Part shown: positions 9,039 through 16,893 of the stretch, in pieces | How the letters are laid out: the number at the start of each line of letters is the position of its first letter | How positions within the stretch are numbered: the stretch's first letter is position 1 | Origin: Streptomyces nodosus | GTDB taxonomy: Bacteria > Actinomycetota > Actinomycetes > Streptomycetales > Streptomycetaceae | Direction: 5' to 3' | DNA: 64,000 nucleotides | NCBI RefSeq assembly: GCF_008704995.1 | Contig: NZ_CP023747.1 | Location: 6,606,001-6,670,000, forward strand | The notes under the pieces: generated by a model | Database searches by the model: none | Told to the model about the DNA's origin: nothing | The model's input: the letters and a program-made list of their open reading frames with translations, nothing else | Position numbers and translations under genes: made by a program

Positions 9039-9079
9039 GCAGCGGAAACAAACCGGATGGTCCGACAACGCAACAACGC

Positions 9080-9491
9080 AGACCCCCACCGGCAAAACCG
9101 CGTAGCGGTGATCGCCCGGCTGGTCCAGGCCGACGAGGGCACGGTGCGGGAGGTGATCCACCGGTTCAACGAGATCGGCCTGGCTACCTGGACCCTCAGC
9201 GGGCGGGAGGCCGTCCCCGCCTGCTCACCCCTGACGGCGAAGACTTCATCATCCAGACGGCCACCGCCCGCCCGACCAAACTCGGCCGGCCCTTCACCCG
9301 TTCGTCGATTCGCAAACTCGCCGTCTACCTGCGGAAAGTGCGCGCACGCGTTCATCCGCATCGGTCGTGAAGCCTTACGCCGCCTCCGGCGCCCTTCCGC
9401 CGCACCCACGGCGTCACCTACTTCCACGGCTGCTGCTCCGTCGGTGACGGCACCCTCTGGGGCGTAAACCGCCGTCGCAAGGGCACCGCTA
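9080..9491 (+). pseudogene. IS630-family transposase remnant (frameshifted, internally deleted)
   Basis: The pieces are in order but in different frames. NRVAVIARLVQADEGTVREV continues to HRFNEIGLA (frame a); then YLDPQRAGGRPRLLTPDGED, FIIQTATARPTKLG and FTRSSIRKLAVYLR (frame b); then FIRIGREALRR (frame a). The reading then jumps across a deletion to RTHGVTYFHGCCSVGDG and LWGVNRRRKGT, which belongs much further into the same transposase. The rest of the catalytic domain is missing. Its right edge is fused to the broken 3' end of the PEBP gene, suggesting this element disrupted it. Confidence 0.6.
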
Positions 9492-9774
9492 GTTCGGTGA
9501 CGGAGGCGGGGATGTCGGCGACCGCCGAGTGCCAGAACCCGGACCCGGTGGGGGCGTCGGGGTCATAGACGGTCACGGCGTAGCTCTTGGTGTCTTCAAG
9601 AGCGCCGCTCCAGGTCAGCTGGGGCGACACGTGCTCGCCGCCGGGGACGCCGAAGAGGCCGGAGAGCTGCTCGGGCGCCCAGGCGGCGCCGTCCCTGACG
9701 GTGGCACTGGTGACGGTGAAATCGGCCGCCTCGGGGAGGCGGGCGAAGGGGTTGTTGGCGCTGTTGGCGCTCAT
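9492..9774 (-). pseudogene. YbhB/YbcL (PEBP) family gene, 3' truncated
   Basis: From the ATG at 9774 the frame encodes the first ~93 residues of a Raf-kinase-inhibitor-like PEBP protein (NPFARLPEAADFTVTSATV, HVSPQLTWSG, YAVTVYDPDAPTGSGFWH, VADIPASVTEL). The usual 170-180 residues are cut short at about 9492, where the frame enters antisense IS630 sequence. The second ligand-binding half (the HRY/FFTLA region of full-length members) is missing. It was probably inactivated by the IS630 copy to its left. Confidence 0.7.
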
Positions 9775-9884
9775 CACGTCGTTGTCGGCTGAAAGGCTGG
9801 AGTACGCGCCGCCCACCACCGCCTGGCCCGCACCCCGGCGCATGTACCCGAGGAGGGGGGAGCCCTGCAGCGCCCGGTGGTCGG

Positions 9885-10135
9885 AGGCGCATCGGGTCTT
9901 CCACCGCACCCTGCTGGCGGGATGCGGCAACCGGACCCTGCTGGAGACCTTCGACCGCATGTGGACCGCGAGCGAACTGGCTCGCCGCTGGTCGGCGCAG
10001 CGCGCCCCCGGCCGGGACCATGTCGGCGAGTACCGTCGCCTGGAGGAGACGGCCCTCACCCGTGACGCCGACGCCGTGGCAGAGGTGCTGGCTCAGCACC
10101 TCACCCTGACCGCAGCAGGGCTTGCCGACAGTGAG
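9885..10135 (+). pseudogene. GntR-family regulator, FCD-domain fragment
   Basis: The frame encodes the end of an FCD ligand-binding domain: HRVFHRTLLAGCGNRTLLET, SELARRWSAQRAPGRDHVGE, YRRLEETALTRDADAVAEVL, AQHLTLTAA. The DNA-binding winged helix and the first FCD helices are absent. Upstream sequence in this frame is unrelated, being the 5' side of the truncated PEBP gene. It is another decapitated gene in this cluster of debris. Confidence 0.6.
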
Positions 10136-10175
10136 GCCTTTTCAACCTCGTGCTGAGGCGTGGCGCCTTGCTCGC

Positions 10176-10700
10176 TCACGGCTTCACGGTGCCAACCGGC
10201 TCGAAATTCGCCTCGCCCTCAATCACCGGAATGCCGAGTTCTCCGCGCAGGGCAGCCCACAGAAACTCCGTGAACGACATCGGAAGAGAAATCCAGTCTC
10301 CCATTTCAAGGACCACTGACCAGTCACCTCCGACGACTTGCGGAGGGGTCAGGAAAACATGGTTTCCCGAGACTGACCGTGCGACGGGCACACATCCGCC
10401 AACGGCTGGATGGACTGGGTAGGGATACATCTCCGGTACGTTCCGGGACAGCTCCGCATAGGCGAAGGACGCCTGCTCCCACAGCGACTCGAGGTGCAAC
10501 CCCTCGCCCCCTTCCACCGCCCTGGGGTGGAACAGGTAGAGCCGGTCATTCACGCAACCGGGACCGTACGCCGAGACGAACCATTTGTAGTCATCCGGGA
10601 GCGAAACCCCGGTACGCGCCTCCAACTCCTGCCAGTCGCGACCCATGTCACCATTGACCGACGGCTGTCCCAGAAGCTCACAGAACCGAGAGATATCCAT
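10176..10700 (-). CDS. SMI1/KNR4 (SUKH) family protein, putative immunity protein
   Basis: A 174-residue protein with the SUKH core: W at about 23, LPDDYKWFVSAYGPGCVNDR near residues 34-53, and a C-terminal SFTEFLWAALRGEL helix. In bacteria such proteins mostly neutralise polymorphic or contact-dependent toxins. The context supports this: a nuclease-toxin-like tail (10678-10893) overlaps its 5' end by 23 bp, and a second SUKH gene with its own toxin tail lies just upstream. It starts at the ATG at 10700. Which toxin it binds is inferred from position only. Confidence 0.85.
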   Translation of the reverse strand: MDISRFCELLGQPSVNGDMGRDWQELEARTGVSLPDDYKWFVSAYGPGCVNDRLYLFHPRAVEGGEGLHLESLWEQASFAYAELSRNVPEMYPYPVHPAVGGCVPVARSVSGNHVFLTPPQVVGGDWSVVLEMGDWISLPMSFTEFLWAALRGELGIPVIEGEANFEPVGTVKP

Positions 10701-10893
10701 CGGATGACCTTTCAGAGTGGGATGCCTGATCGTAGACGGTGCGGCTCAGGCGGTAGCCACCTTCTCCGACCGCATGCATACACGTCTCGGTCGACATCGC
10801 CGCATCGGCACCGTTGTACACCGGGGAAAATCCTGACGCGACATGTTGACCGGGCTTCACCGCGAGCGCGATTTCATCCTCCAGCGACCGCAT
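10678..10893 (-). pseudogene. nuclease-type polymorphic toxin C-terminal tail (orphan fragment)
   Basis: A 71-codon frame starts 7 nt after the stop of the SUKH gene at 10901-11431 and overlaps the next SUKH gene. Its pattern (SLEDEIALAVKPGQHVASGF, PVYNGADAAM, GYRLSRTVYDQA) lines up with the end of the frameshifted toxin at 11475-12010 (YETAVSKAVARNHVVRYSVR, PNYTGDRVVAD). Both resemble the last strands of the DNA/RNA non-specific endonuclease family. The catalytic part is not present. It is probably the residue of a second toxin cassette, though it could be a separately translated small protein. Confidence 0.4.
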
Positions 10894-10900
10894 GTGCGCT

Positions 10901-11431
10901 TCACGATACGGAGCGCCCCCACAGCGGTATCTGGTGCATCGGCTGGACTCCGGCGTCAGCCTGAATCACCCGGCAGAGGAACTCGGTCATGCCATAGCCG
11001 AAACGCGTCCAGGTGTCGTCACCGTGACTGAAGACCACCACCGGCCAGCCCGCCGGCTCGCCTTGGGTGAGCCAGCAGTACAGGTCGGCACTGCTCGCCG
11101 CGCCCCAGGCCACCAGGTCCTCCGGCACCGCGTCGAGCCCGGTGGGCTCCGTGATCGCCCAAGTGGCCCGGGCGTCGGCCGTGATGAACCCCATGCCGCC
11201 CAGTGGCGCGCCCGGCTCGTCACAGGTCTGCGGCGTGACCTCAGTCGGTACGATGACCGACAGATCCTCGTCCAGAAAATCCTCGCCGTACCGGGCGACG
11301 AATCCCTTGAAGTCCGGGGGAAACTCCAGTCCCCAGGCCGCTTCCACCGCAGCCCAGTCCACCGTCACCCCGTCGCCCGGGCGTGGCGGCATCTCCCTCA
11401 TGAGGGTTTCGAGGCTGTCCTGTGCGGCCAT
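10901..11431 (-). CDS. SMI1/KNR4 (SUKH) family protein, putative immunity protein
   Basis: A 176-residue SUKH-fold protein: VDWAAVEAAWGLEFPPDFKG (about residues 24-43), FVARYGEDFLDEDL, and the C-terminal Trp/Tyr region DTWTRFGYGMTEFLCRVI. It starts at the ATG at 11431, 44 bp after the stop of the nuclease toxin domain at 11475-12010, the usual toxin-then-immunity order. A partial toxin tail and a second SUKH gene follow. The likely role is cytosolic neutralisation of the cognate nuclease. The toxin is now frameshifted, so this may be a retained orphan immunity gene. Confidence 0.85.
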   Translation of the reverse strand: MAAQDSLETLMREMPPRPGDGVTVDWAAVEAAWGLEFPPDFKGFVARYGEDFLDEDLSVIVPTEVTPQTCDEPGAPLGGMGFITADARATWAITEPTGLDAVPEDLVAWGAASSADLYCWLTQGEPAGWPVVVFSHGDDTWTRFGYGMTEFLCRVIQADAGVQPMHQIPLWGRSVS

Positions 11432-11474
11432 AGACGTTCTCCCTTCGCGCTGTTCGTGCAGGTCCTCGCCCGCA

Positions 11475-12010
11475 TCACTTGAGCAGCACCGAGTTACCGT
11501 CCTCGTCGACCTGCTTCCCGAGCTGCCGTCCGCCGAGTACGTTGCGGGCGATTACATCGTTGAAGAGTACGTATGGTTTGCCGTCCGTTCCCCATGCGGT
11601 CGCGTGAAGGTCCACGAGTCGGCGACAACCCGGTCACCGGTGTAGTTCGGCCGCACCGAGTACCGCACGACATGGTTCCTGGCCACCGCCTTGCTGACGG
11701 CCGTCTCGTAGGTGCGGAAGTTCTCGTCCGAACAGTCGGCGCCACGCACCCAGAAGTTCGTCGGGCGCGTGCAGGCGGACAGGTCGGCTAAGTCACGGCC
11801 GGTCCCGGAGACTTGCTTGGGCAGCAGGTGGCAGGCCTTGATCCAATACTTGTCGTTACCGCATCCCCACCCGTTCACAGTGTTCTTGGCCCACTGATAG
11901 CCGGCCGCCCTCTCACCGACCGCCGGAGAGCCCTCGTTCTCGGCCAAGTACGCCTTATCCAAGCAACTGTTTATAGTCGTCGCACCGTAGCCGGACGGGC
12001 GGGCGCCTTG
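11475..12010 (-). pseudogene. DNA/RNA non-specific endonuclease-type toxin domain, frameshifted
   Basis: The minus strand encodes a C-terminal nuclease module: GYGATTINSCLDKAYLAENE, GYQWAKNTVNGWGCGN, KACHLLPKQVSGTGRDLADL, SACTRPTNFWVRG, YETAVSKAVARNHVVRYSVR. Near 11606 one base appears to be lost: ACCTTC-ACGCG is read where a codon starting with C is expected. The true ending lies in the next frame (ATAWGTDGKPYVLFNDVIAR, NVLGGRQLGKQVDED, terminal SVLLK, stop 11475-11477). No N-terminal trafficking or repeat region is attached, so it is an orphan cassette. The family call rests on the HLLP plus TN-W pattern of NUC-type toxins. Confidence 0.6.
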
Positions 12011-12068
12011 TTGCCCCCGTCCGACGATGGTCGAGTTAGGGTCTGTTCGAACGGAACCGGGGGGTGTG

Positions 12069-12395
12069 ATGGAACGGTGGCCCGAGGGATCTGCCGCTGA
12101 CCCGGAGGCGGCCCGGGAGCGCTATGCCTCTGACATGCGGGCGTCACGCAAGGCTCTGCGAGAAGTGATCAGGGCCGACCTGCCTGCCGCGCACTTCGGC
12201 GTTGGGATCGTCGTCGTGGCAAGTGTGGTCGTGGGCCTGTTCGCGGGGTCGATTGCTGGAGCTCTCGTGGCTGGATTCTTCGCCGCTCTGTTCTTTGTCG
12301 CGCTGGCGGTCATGCTCCTTCGGGGTATCAGGGGGATGGATGCAGGTCGCCGGGCCTATCTTTTCACCTTTGGCTGGGCAAACTGGGTCTACTGA
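12069..12395 (+). CDS. small two-helix membrane protein
   Basis: A 108-residue protein with a charged N-terminal 40 residues (RERYASDMRASRKALREVIR), two predicted membrane helices (about residues 46-66 and 70-90, rich in V/A/G/F) and the tail FTFGWANWVY. The start at 12069 has GGGGGG before it. Its stop codon lies inside the left end of the IS630 element: TAC-TGA spans the TA target site. Removing the element would give TAA at the same place, so the insertion adds one residue only and the gene is intact. The function is not recognisable. Confidence 0.65.
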   Translation: MERWPEGSAADPEAARERYASDMRASRKALREVIRADLPAAHFGVGIVVVASVVVGLFAGSIAGALVAGFFAALFFVALAVMLLRGIRGMDAGRRAYLFTFGWANWVY

Positions 12396-12455
12396 CCTTC
12401 AAAGGGCGGTGTCGTAGGGGCTGACGTCTCATGATCCCCGCGGTATGCCGCCTGC

Positions 12456-12995
12456 ATGAGGTACGCGCAGGGCGGTGGACTGACCGATGAACGACGGGCC
12501 TTTCGGGAGAGATTGCGGTTGGAGGCGGCCGAGCGGTTTGGGCACGGGGACGAGACCGCAGTCATCGCCCATGACCTGCGGGTCAGCATCCGATCGGTGC
12601 AACGCTGGAGGAAGGCCTGGTCGCAGGGTGGGCCGAGAGCTCTGGCATCGAAGGGGCCGGCGTCGCTGCCGTTGCTGAGCGACGAGCTCTTCGCCGTGCT
12701 GGAGCGTGAGCTGCTCAAGGGCCCGGTAGCGCACGGTTGGCCGGACCAGACGTGGACTCTGTCGCGGATCAGGACGCTGATCGGGCGCCGGTTCCACAAG
12801 AGCTACACCGTCCAAGGTGTCGCCGCGCTGGTCAAGCGGCATGGCTGGAGTTGCCAGGTCCCCGCTCGCCGGGCGATCGAGCGGGACGAGGCGGCGGTGG
12901 CTGGCTGGGTGAAGGAGACGTGGCCCCAGGTGGAAGGACCGTGGCGGCGCTCGACGCCTGGCTCGTCTTCGAGGACGAGGCCGGCTTCTCGATGA
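12456..12995 (+). CDS. IS630 transposase, N-terminal helix-turn-helix frame
   Basis: This frame gives the DNA-binding half of the IS630 transposase: a homeodomain-like HTH (LRLEAAERFGHGDETAVIAH, then DLRVSIRSVQRWRKAWSQGG) and a winged-helix part (WTLSRIRTLIGRRFHKSYTV, VAALVKRHGWSCQVPARR). Similarity ends near codon 163 (WVKETWPQVE); after that the catalytic domain continues in the -1 frame. The remaining 20 codons are probably out of phase. A programmed shift or separate start would join it to the downstream frame. Confidence 0.8.
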   Translation: MRYAQGGGLTDERRAFRERLRLEAAERFGHGDETAVIAHDLRVSIRSVQRWRKAWSQGGPRALASKGPASLPLLSDELFAVLERELLKGPVAHGWPDQTWTLSRIRTLIGRRFHKSYTVQGVAALVKRHGWSCQVPARRAIERDEAAVAGWVKETWPQVEGPWRRSTPGSSSRTRPASR

Positions 12996-13516
12996 CGCCG
13001 CCGACCACCCGAACCTGGTCGCGCCGCGGCCACACCCCCGTCATCCGCGTCAGAGGACGCTCCCGCCGCCGCTTATCGGTGGCTGCCCTTCTCTGCTACA
13101 AGGCGGGTGAACCATCCCGGCTGGTCTACCGGCCCTGCCCCGACGCCCGACCGGACGGGCGCAAGAGTTTCTCCTGGAAGGACTACCGCGACCTCATCCA
13201 GAATGCCCACCACCAGCTCGGCGGCCCGATCGTGCTGGTCTGGGACAATCTCAACACCCACCTCACCGCCGGGATGCGCCGCTACATCGCCGACCGCGAC
13301 TGGCTCACCGTCTTCCAACTCCCGCCCTACGCACCCGACCTGAACCCCGTCGAGACCATCTGGTCCATACTCCGGCGCACCAGCCTGGCGAACCGGGCCT
13401 TCGCCAACCCCGACGACCTCGTCACCACAGTCCGGAAGGGTCTGCGCCAACTCCAGTACCGCCACGACGTCCTGGATGGCTGCCTCACCGGCACCGGCCT
13501 ACGCACGCCACCCTGA
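12941..13516 (+). CDS. IS630 transposase, DDE catalytic frame
   Basis: The 191-residue frame carries the catalytic domain. The first acidic motif is LVFEDEAGFS, the second Asp is in VLVWDNLNTH, and the closing LPPYAPDLNPVETIW supplies the glutamate of the DDE triad. A GTG at 12941 with GGAAGGA just before it could start it independently; otherwise a -1 shift from the upstream frame around 12930-12945 gives a full fusion of about 350 residues, the usual family length. All catalytic residues are present and both element ends are good, so the element may still be mobile. Confidence 0.8.
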   Translation: MAALDAWLVFEDEAGFSMTPPTTRTWSRRGHTPVIRVRGRSRRRLSVAALLCYKAGEPSRLVYRPCPDARPDGRKSFSWKDYRDLIQNAHHQLGGPIVLVWDNLNTHLTAGMRRYIADRDWLTVFQLPPYAPDLNPVETIWSILRRTSLANRAFANPDDLVTTVRKGLRQLQYRHDVLDGCLTGTGLRTPP

Positions 13517-13557
13517 CGACATCACGCATTCAAGGTCAGTAACCTCGAACTTTCGTG

Positions 13558-13586
13558 ATGGTCCGCCGACGGAGTTGGCGGACCAT
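13558..13586. terminator. perfect hairpin between the IS630 and IS1380 elements
   Basis: A perfect 10-bp stem, ATGGTCCGCC paired with GGCGGACCAT, has a 9-nt loop and is followed on the plus strand by TTCTCGTTCT. It lies between the right end of the IS630 copy and the 3' end of the IS1380 transposase. It may act as a terminator protecting the IS1380 element, or it may be part of that element's left end. Confidence 0.55.
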
Positions 13587-13702
13587 TTCTCGTTCTGCGG
13601 TTGAGGGCGGGCAGGGCTGCGGCCCGGGTGTCGCCTCGGGTAGGCGCCGGGTTCCACTGCTCCGGGTCGGGTGGTGCTACTTGTCGGGACAGGGAATGCT
13701 GG

Positions 13703-15079
13703 TCAGCCGGGGTTCGGGAGGTGCGCGAGCCGGTCGAGGGCGGCAGTGATGTGGCTGGTCCAGGGCCAGTGCCGGGCGAGACGGAGGATCCGCCGGCGCC
13801 CGGTGGTGACGAGTTGCCCGGCCGCGGTGAACAGGCGGAGCCGCAGGCGGCGGGGTTCCCAGAGTCTGGCCTTGCCGGTCAGCGCGAGCATCGGCATCCA
13901 GGCCAGCAGGTCCAGCGCGATCTGGACGATCTCGAGCCAGATGCGGTTCTGAGCGGTGTGGTGCAGGGGCAGGTTCCGCAGCCCGGTGGCCCGGGCGGCC
14001 CGGATGCGGTCCTCGGCCCGGGCCCGCAGCCGGTGACGGAGTTCGAGGTCGGCGATCGGCCGGGTAACGGTGTTGGTGGCGAAGCAGGTCAGCCGCATGC
14101 CGTCCGCGTCGGTGAGCCTCAACTGGGCGCCCGGGTGAGGTCGTTCCTTGCGGACGATCAGCCGCATGCCCTTCGGCCAGCCGGCCAGGACGTCGCCGGT
14201 GAGTTCGGCAACCCAGGCGCCGTCCCGGATCTCGCCGTCCGGCTCGACGGCCGGTGTCCAGGCCGAGGTCGGGACCTTCAGCACGTGCTGGTGGATCGCG
14301 TCGGTGATCACCATGCCGACGGAGTAGGACAGCCAGCGCCCGCGCTGGGCGAGCCAGGCGACGAAGTCGTGGGTGCCGCCTGCGGAGTCGGTGCGGATCA
14401 GGGTCTGCCGTCCGCGCCGGTACTTCTTCGGCAGTTGAGCGAGGGCCAGGCGGGCTGCGGTGATGTGGTCACAGGCGGTGTTCGATCCCGCGTTCCCGGG
14501 CCTGAGCAGGGCCGCGACGGGTTCCCCGGTGCCGGCCGGGCCGTGGTCGACGAACCCCATCAGCGGGTGGTGGCCGTAGGTCCGCTTCCAGGTCGGGGCG
14601 GCGTCCTGTTTGTCGGAGTGCGCGATCACCAGCACCCCGTCCAGGTCGATGGTCACCGTCCCGTCCGCGTCTGGCGCCTTCCGGCCAGCCAACTCCCAGA
14701 CTTTGTCGCGGACTTCGGCCCGAGCGGACCGGATGGCCTGCAAGGCGGTGTCGCCGGAGGCGGCGAGGGTGTCGATCAGGCGGGAGACCGTCGGGTCGGA
14801 GGCGACCGGCCCGAACACGGCCGGCTCGGCCCGCAGCATGCCCACGTCGGCCAAGCAGTCCCCGCCCATCGCGACCGCCAGGGCGAGGTCCAGGACGACC
14901 TTCCCCGGGTCGTGGAGGGCCCGCGGCCTCCGCCACGGAGCAAGCACGGCGGATATCACCTGGTCGAGACCGGCCTTGCGGACCGTTTCCACCAGCAGGA
15001 CCGAACCTGCCTGCGAGACCACCTGACGGCCGTCCCCCTGGACACGGACACGCGGGTACGACGAGATAGGCTCTCTCAC
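13703..15079 (-). CDS. IS1380-family transposase
   Basis: A 458-residue transposase starting at a GTG at 15079. Recognisable segments are DLALAVAMGGDCLADVGMLR, DPTVSRLIDTLAASGDTA, VTIDLDGVLVIAHSDKQDAA (first acidic motif), TYGHHPLMGFVDHG, LIRTDSAGGTHDFVAWLAQR (second Asp) and a C-terminal region with NRIWLEIVQIALDLLAWM. Length and motif order are those of intact IS1380 (DDE) transposases, and I see no frameshift. I could not define its terminal repeats. The left end should be between 13542 and 13700 and the right end between 15080 and 15202, next to the ISAzo13 insertion. Confidence 0.9.
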   Translation of the reverse strand: MREPISSYPRVRVQGDGRQVVSQAGSVLLVETVRKAGLDQVISAVLAPWRRPRALHDPGKVVLDLALAVAMGGDCLADVGMLRAEPAVFGPVASDPTVSRLIDTLAASGDTALQAIRSARAEVRDKVWELAGRKAPDADGTVTIDLDGVLVIAHSDKQDAAPTWKRTYGHHPLMGFVDHGPAGTGEPVAALLRPGNAGSNTACDHITAARLALAQLPKKYRRGRQTLIRTDSAGGTHDFVAWLAQRGRWLSYSVGMVITDAIHQHVLKVPTSAWTPAVEPDGEIRDGAWVAELTGDVLAGWPKGMRLIVRKERPHPGAQLRLTDADGMRLTCFATNTVTRPIADLELRHRLRARAEDRIRAARATGLRNLPLHHTAQNRIWLEIVQIALDLLAWMPMLALTGKARLWEPRRLRLRLFTAAGQLVTTGRRRILRLARHWPWTSHITAALDRLAHLPNPG

Positions 15080-15205
15080 CTGGAAAGTGCTCTTTTCCTT
15101 GCAGCCAACAGGACCCTCAGCAAGTCCTATCGTTGCAGGTCAAGGGCGCTTTCCTCGTTTCTGGTCAGCCCTTGGACAGCCCGCTTCGTGAAAGCCCGAG
15201 GCTAA

Positions 15206-16893
15206 GGGCTTGCAGATCATCAAGGTGTTGCTTCCCGTTCTGGAGCTCGTTGGTGTGGTATGCGCAACTCGGATGAGGCTCAAGCCCAACTCACTGTGAA
15301 GTTTGCGGCGTTGTTTCCGCATCTGGACGAGCGGCAGCGGCGGCTGATGATGGGAGCGGAGGCCCGGGTGCTGGGGCATGGCGGGGTCCGGGCCGTCGCG
15401 CGGGCCGCCGTGGTGAGTGAGACGACGGTCCGCAAGGGCGTGTTGGAGTTGGAGGCCGGCGAGGAGCCGTTGGGCCGGGTGCGGCGACCGGGCGGGGGCC
15501 GCAAACGAGTCGCGGATCTCGATCCGGGGCTGCGGCCCGCGCTGCTGGCGCTGGTCGAGCCGGACGAGCGGGGTGATCCGATGTCGCCGCTGCGGTGGAC
15601 GGTGAAGTCGACCCGTACCCTCGCCGAGGAACTGGCCCGGGCCGGGCACAAAGTCAGTGCGGACACCGTCGCCGACCTGTTACAGGAGGAGGGCTTCAGT
15701 CTGCAGGCGAATGCCAAGACGCTGGAGGGCGGCCGGCACGCGGACCGCGACGCCCAGTTCCGCTATCTCAACGAACAGGCTCGCGTGCACCGGGACGCCG
15801 GGCAGCCGGTCATCAGCGTGGACGCCAAGAAGAAGGAACTCGTCGGCGAATTCAAGAACAGCGGCCGGCAGTGGCGGCCGGCCGGTGATCCGGCGCCGGT
15901 GAACGTCCACGACTTCGCCGACCCCAAGCTGGGCAAGGCCATCCCCTACGGGGTCTACGACGTCACAGCGAACACCGGCTGGGGCAACGTCGGCACCGAT
16001 CACGACACGGCCGCATTCGCGGTGGAATCGATCCGCCGCTGGTGGTCCGGCCAGGGACAAGCCGCCTACCCGCAGGCGACACGGCTGCTGATCACCGCCG
16101 ACGCTGGTGGCTCCAACGGCTACCGGACCCGGGCCTGGAAGCTCGAACTCGCCCGCCTCGCCGCCGAAATGGGGCTGACGATCACGGTCTGTCACCTGCC
16201 TCCGGGCACGTCGAAGTGGAACAAGATCGAGCACCGGCTGTTCTCGCACATCACCATGAACTGGCGCGGACGCCCGCTGACCAGCCACGAAGTCATCGTC
16301 CAGTCCATCGCCGCCACCACGACCCGCACGGGCCTGCGCGTCATGGCGGAGCTGGACACCAACACCTACCCGACCGGAGTCGCCGTCGATGATGCGGAGA
16401 TGGCGGCCCTGCCACTGACCCGCCACCTCTTCCACGGCGATTGGAACTATGCCCTGCACCCGCGGCCATGCCCGGCCATTGCGGTGGCCCGGCCCCCGCA
16501 GCCGCTGGCGGCGGAGTGGGACCAGAGCCTGCTCTCCGATCCCGCCCTGACCGGAATGACCCGACAGCAACTCAACGACCTGACCGAGTCTTTGTCCGAC
16601 GGCGTCAAGCGTGGCCGTCCTCCCCGGCTCGACTTCCCCAACCAGGTCCTGGCGGCCGTGCTCCACCTGCGGGTCTCCCTGGCCGCAGAACCCCTCGCCG
16701 TGCTGTTCGGCAGCAGCCGGACCGCCATGCACCGCACCCTGCTGAAGATCAGGAGACTGCTCAAGGCACACGGCGTCGTCATCCCACCAGCGGTCAGCCC
16801 GCCCGCTGTCCTCGCCACCCTCCAAGCCCGCGTCCGTGCCCAGAGCGACGACCCCAACAAGATCAAGACGACGTGTTATTGATCTGCAAGCCC
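15206..16893 (+). mobile_element. ISAzo13-family insertion sequence with inverted repeats and 3-bp target duplication
   Basis: The terminal inverted repeats are perfect over 14 bp: GGGCTTGCAGATCA at 15206-15219 and TGATCTGCAAGCCC at 16880-16893. The element is flanked by TAA on both sides (15203-15205 and 16894-16896), consistent with a 3-bp target duplication. The 1688-bp interior is nearly filled by one transposase gene, so this appears to be a recent and complete insertion. Its left flank is probably the right side of the IS1380 copy. Confidence 0.88.
15260..16882 (+). CDS. ISAzo13-family transposase
   Basis: A 540-residue transposase with N-terminal HTH (GGVRAVARAAVVSETTVRKG), an rve-type catalytic core beginning ISVDAKKKELVGEFKNSGRQ (first Asp), LLITADAGGSNGYRTRAWKL (second Asp) and HLPPGTSKWNKIEHRLFSHI (glutamate). 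A C-terminal helical extension of about 110 residues carries a second helix-turn-helix-like stretch (LAAEPLAVLFGSSRTAMHRT). Its stop overlaps the right inverted repeat. The frame is intact, and with perfect element ends it is likely active. Confidence 0.92.
   Translation: MRNSDEAQAQLTVKFAALFPHLDERQRRLMMGAEARVLGHGGVRAVARAAVVSETTVRKGVLELEAGEEPLGRVRRPGGGRKRVADLDPGLRPALLALVEPDERGDPMSPLRWTVKSTRTLAEELARAGHKVSADTVADLLQEEGFSLQANAKTLEGGRHADRDAQFRYLNEQARVHRDAGQPVISVDAKKKELVGEFKNSGRQWRPAGDPAPVNVHDFADPKLGKAIPYGVYDVTANTGWGNVGTDHDTAAFAVESIRRWWSGQGQAAYPQATRLLITADAGGSNGYRTRAWKLELARLAAEMGLTITVCHLPPGTSKWNKIEHRLFSHITMNWRGRPLTSHEVIVQSIAATTTRTGLRVMAELDTNTYPTGVAVDDAEMAALPLTRHLFHGDWNYALHPRPCPAIAVARPPQPLAAEWDQSLLSDPALTGMTRQQLNDLTESLSDGVKRGRPPRLDFPNQVLAAVLHLRVSLAAEPLAVLFGSSRTAMHRTLLKIRRLLKAHGVVIPPAVSPPAVLATLQARVRAQSDDPNKIKTTCY

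Larger units (their letters stand above)
12392..13539 (+). mobile_element. IS630-family insertion sequence with TA target duplication
   Basis: The ends are inverted: the left end reads CTGACCTTCAAAG from 12392 and the right end reads CATTCAAGGTCAG to 13539. Eleven of the outer 13 bp pair, the mismatches being C against G and A against T near the inner side. Each end is flanked by TA (12390-12391 and 13540-13541), the obligate target of IS630/Tc1-mariner transposases. The interior carries two overlapping reading frames (12456-12995 and 12941-13516) that together make a complete transposase. The size of 1148 bp is normal for the family. Confidence 0.85.

Noticed and set aside
13601..15205. Long open frame on the plus strand opposite the IS1380 transposase
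   Set aside because: It is the antisense shadow of a complete transposase, is Gly/Pro/Arg-rich, and has no domain features.
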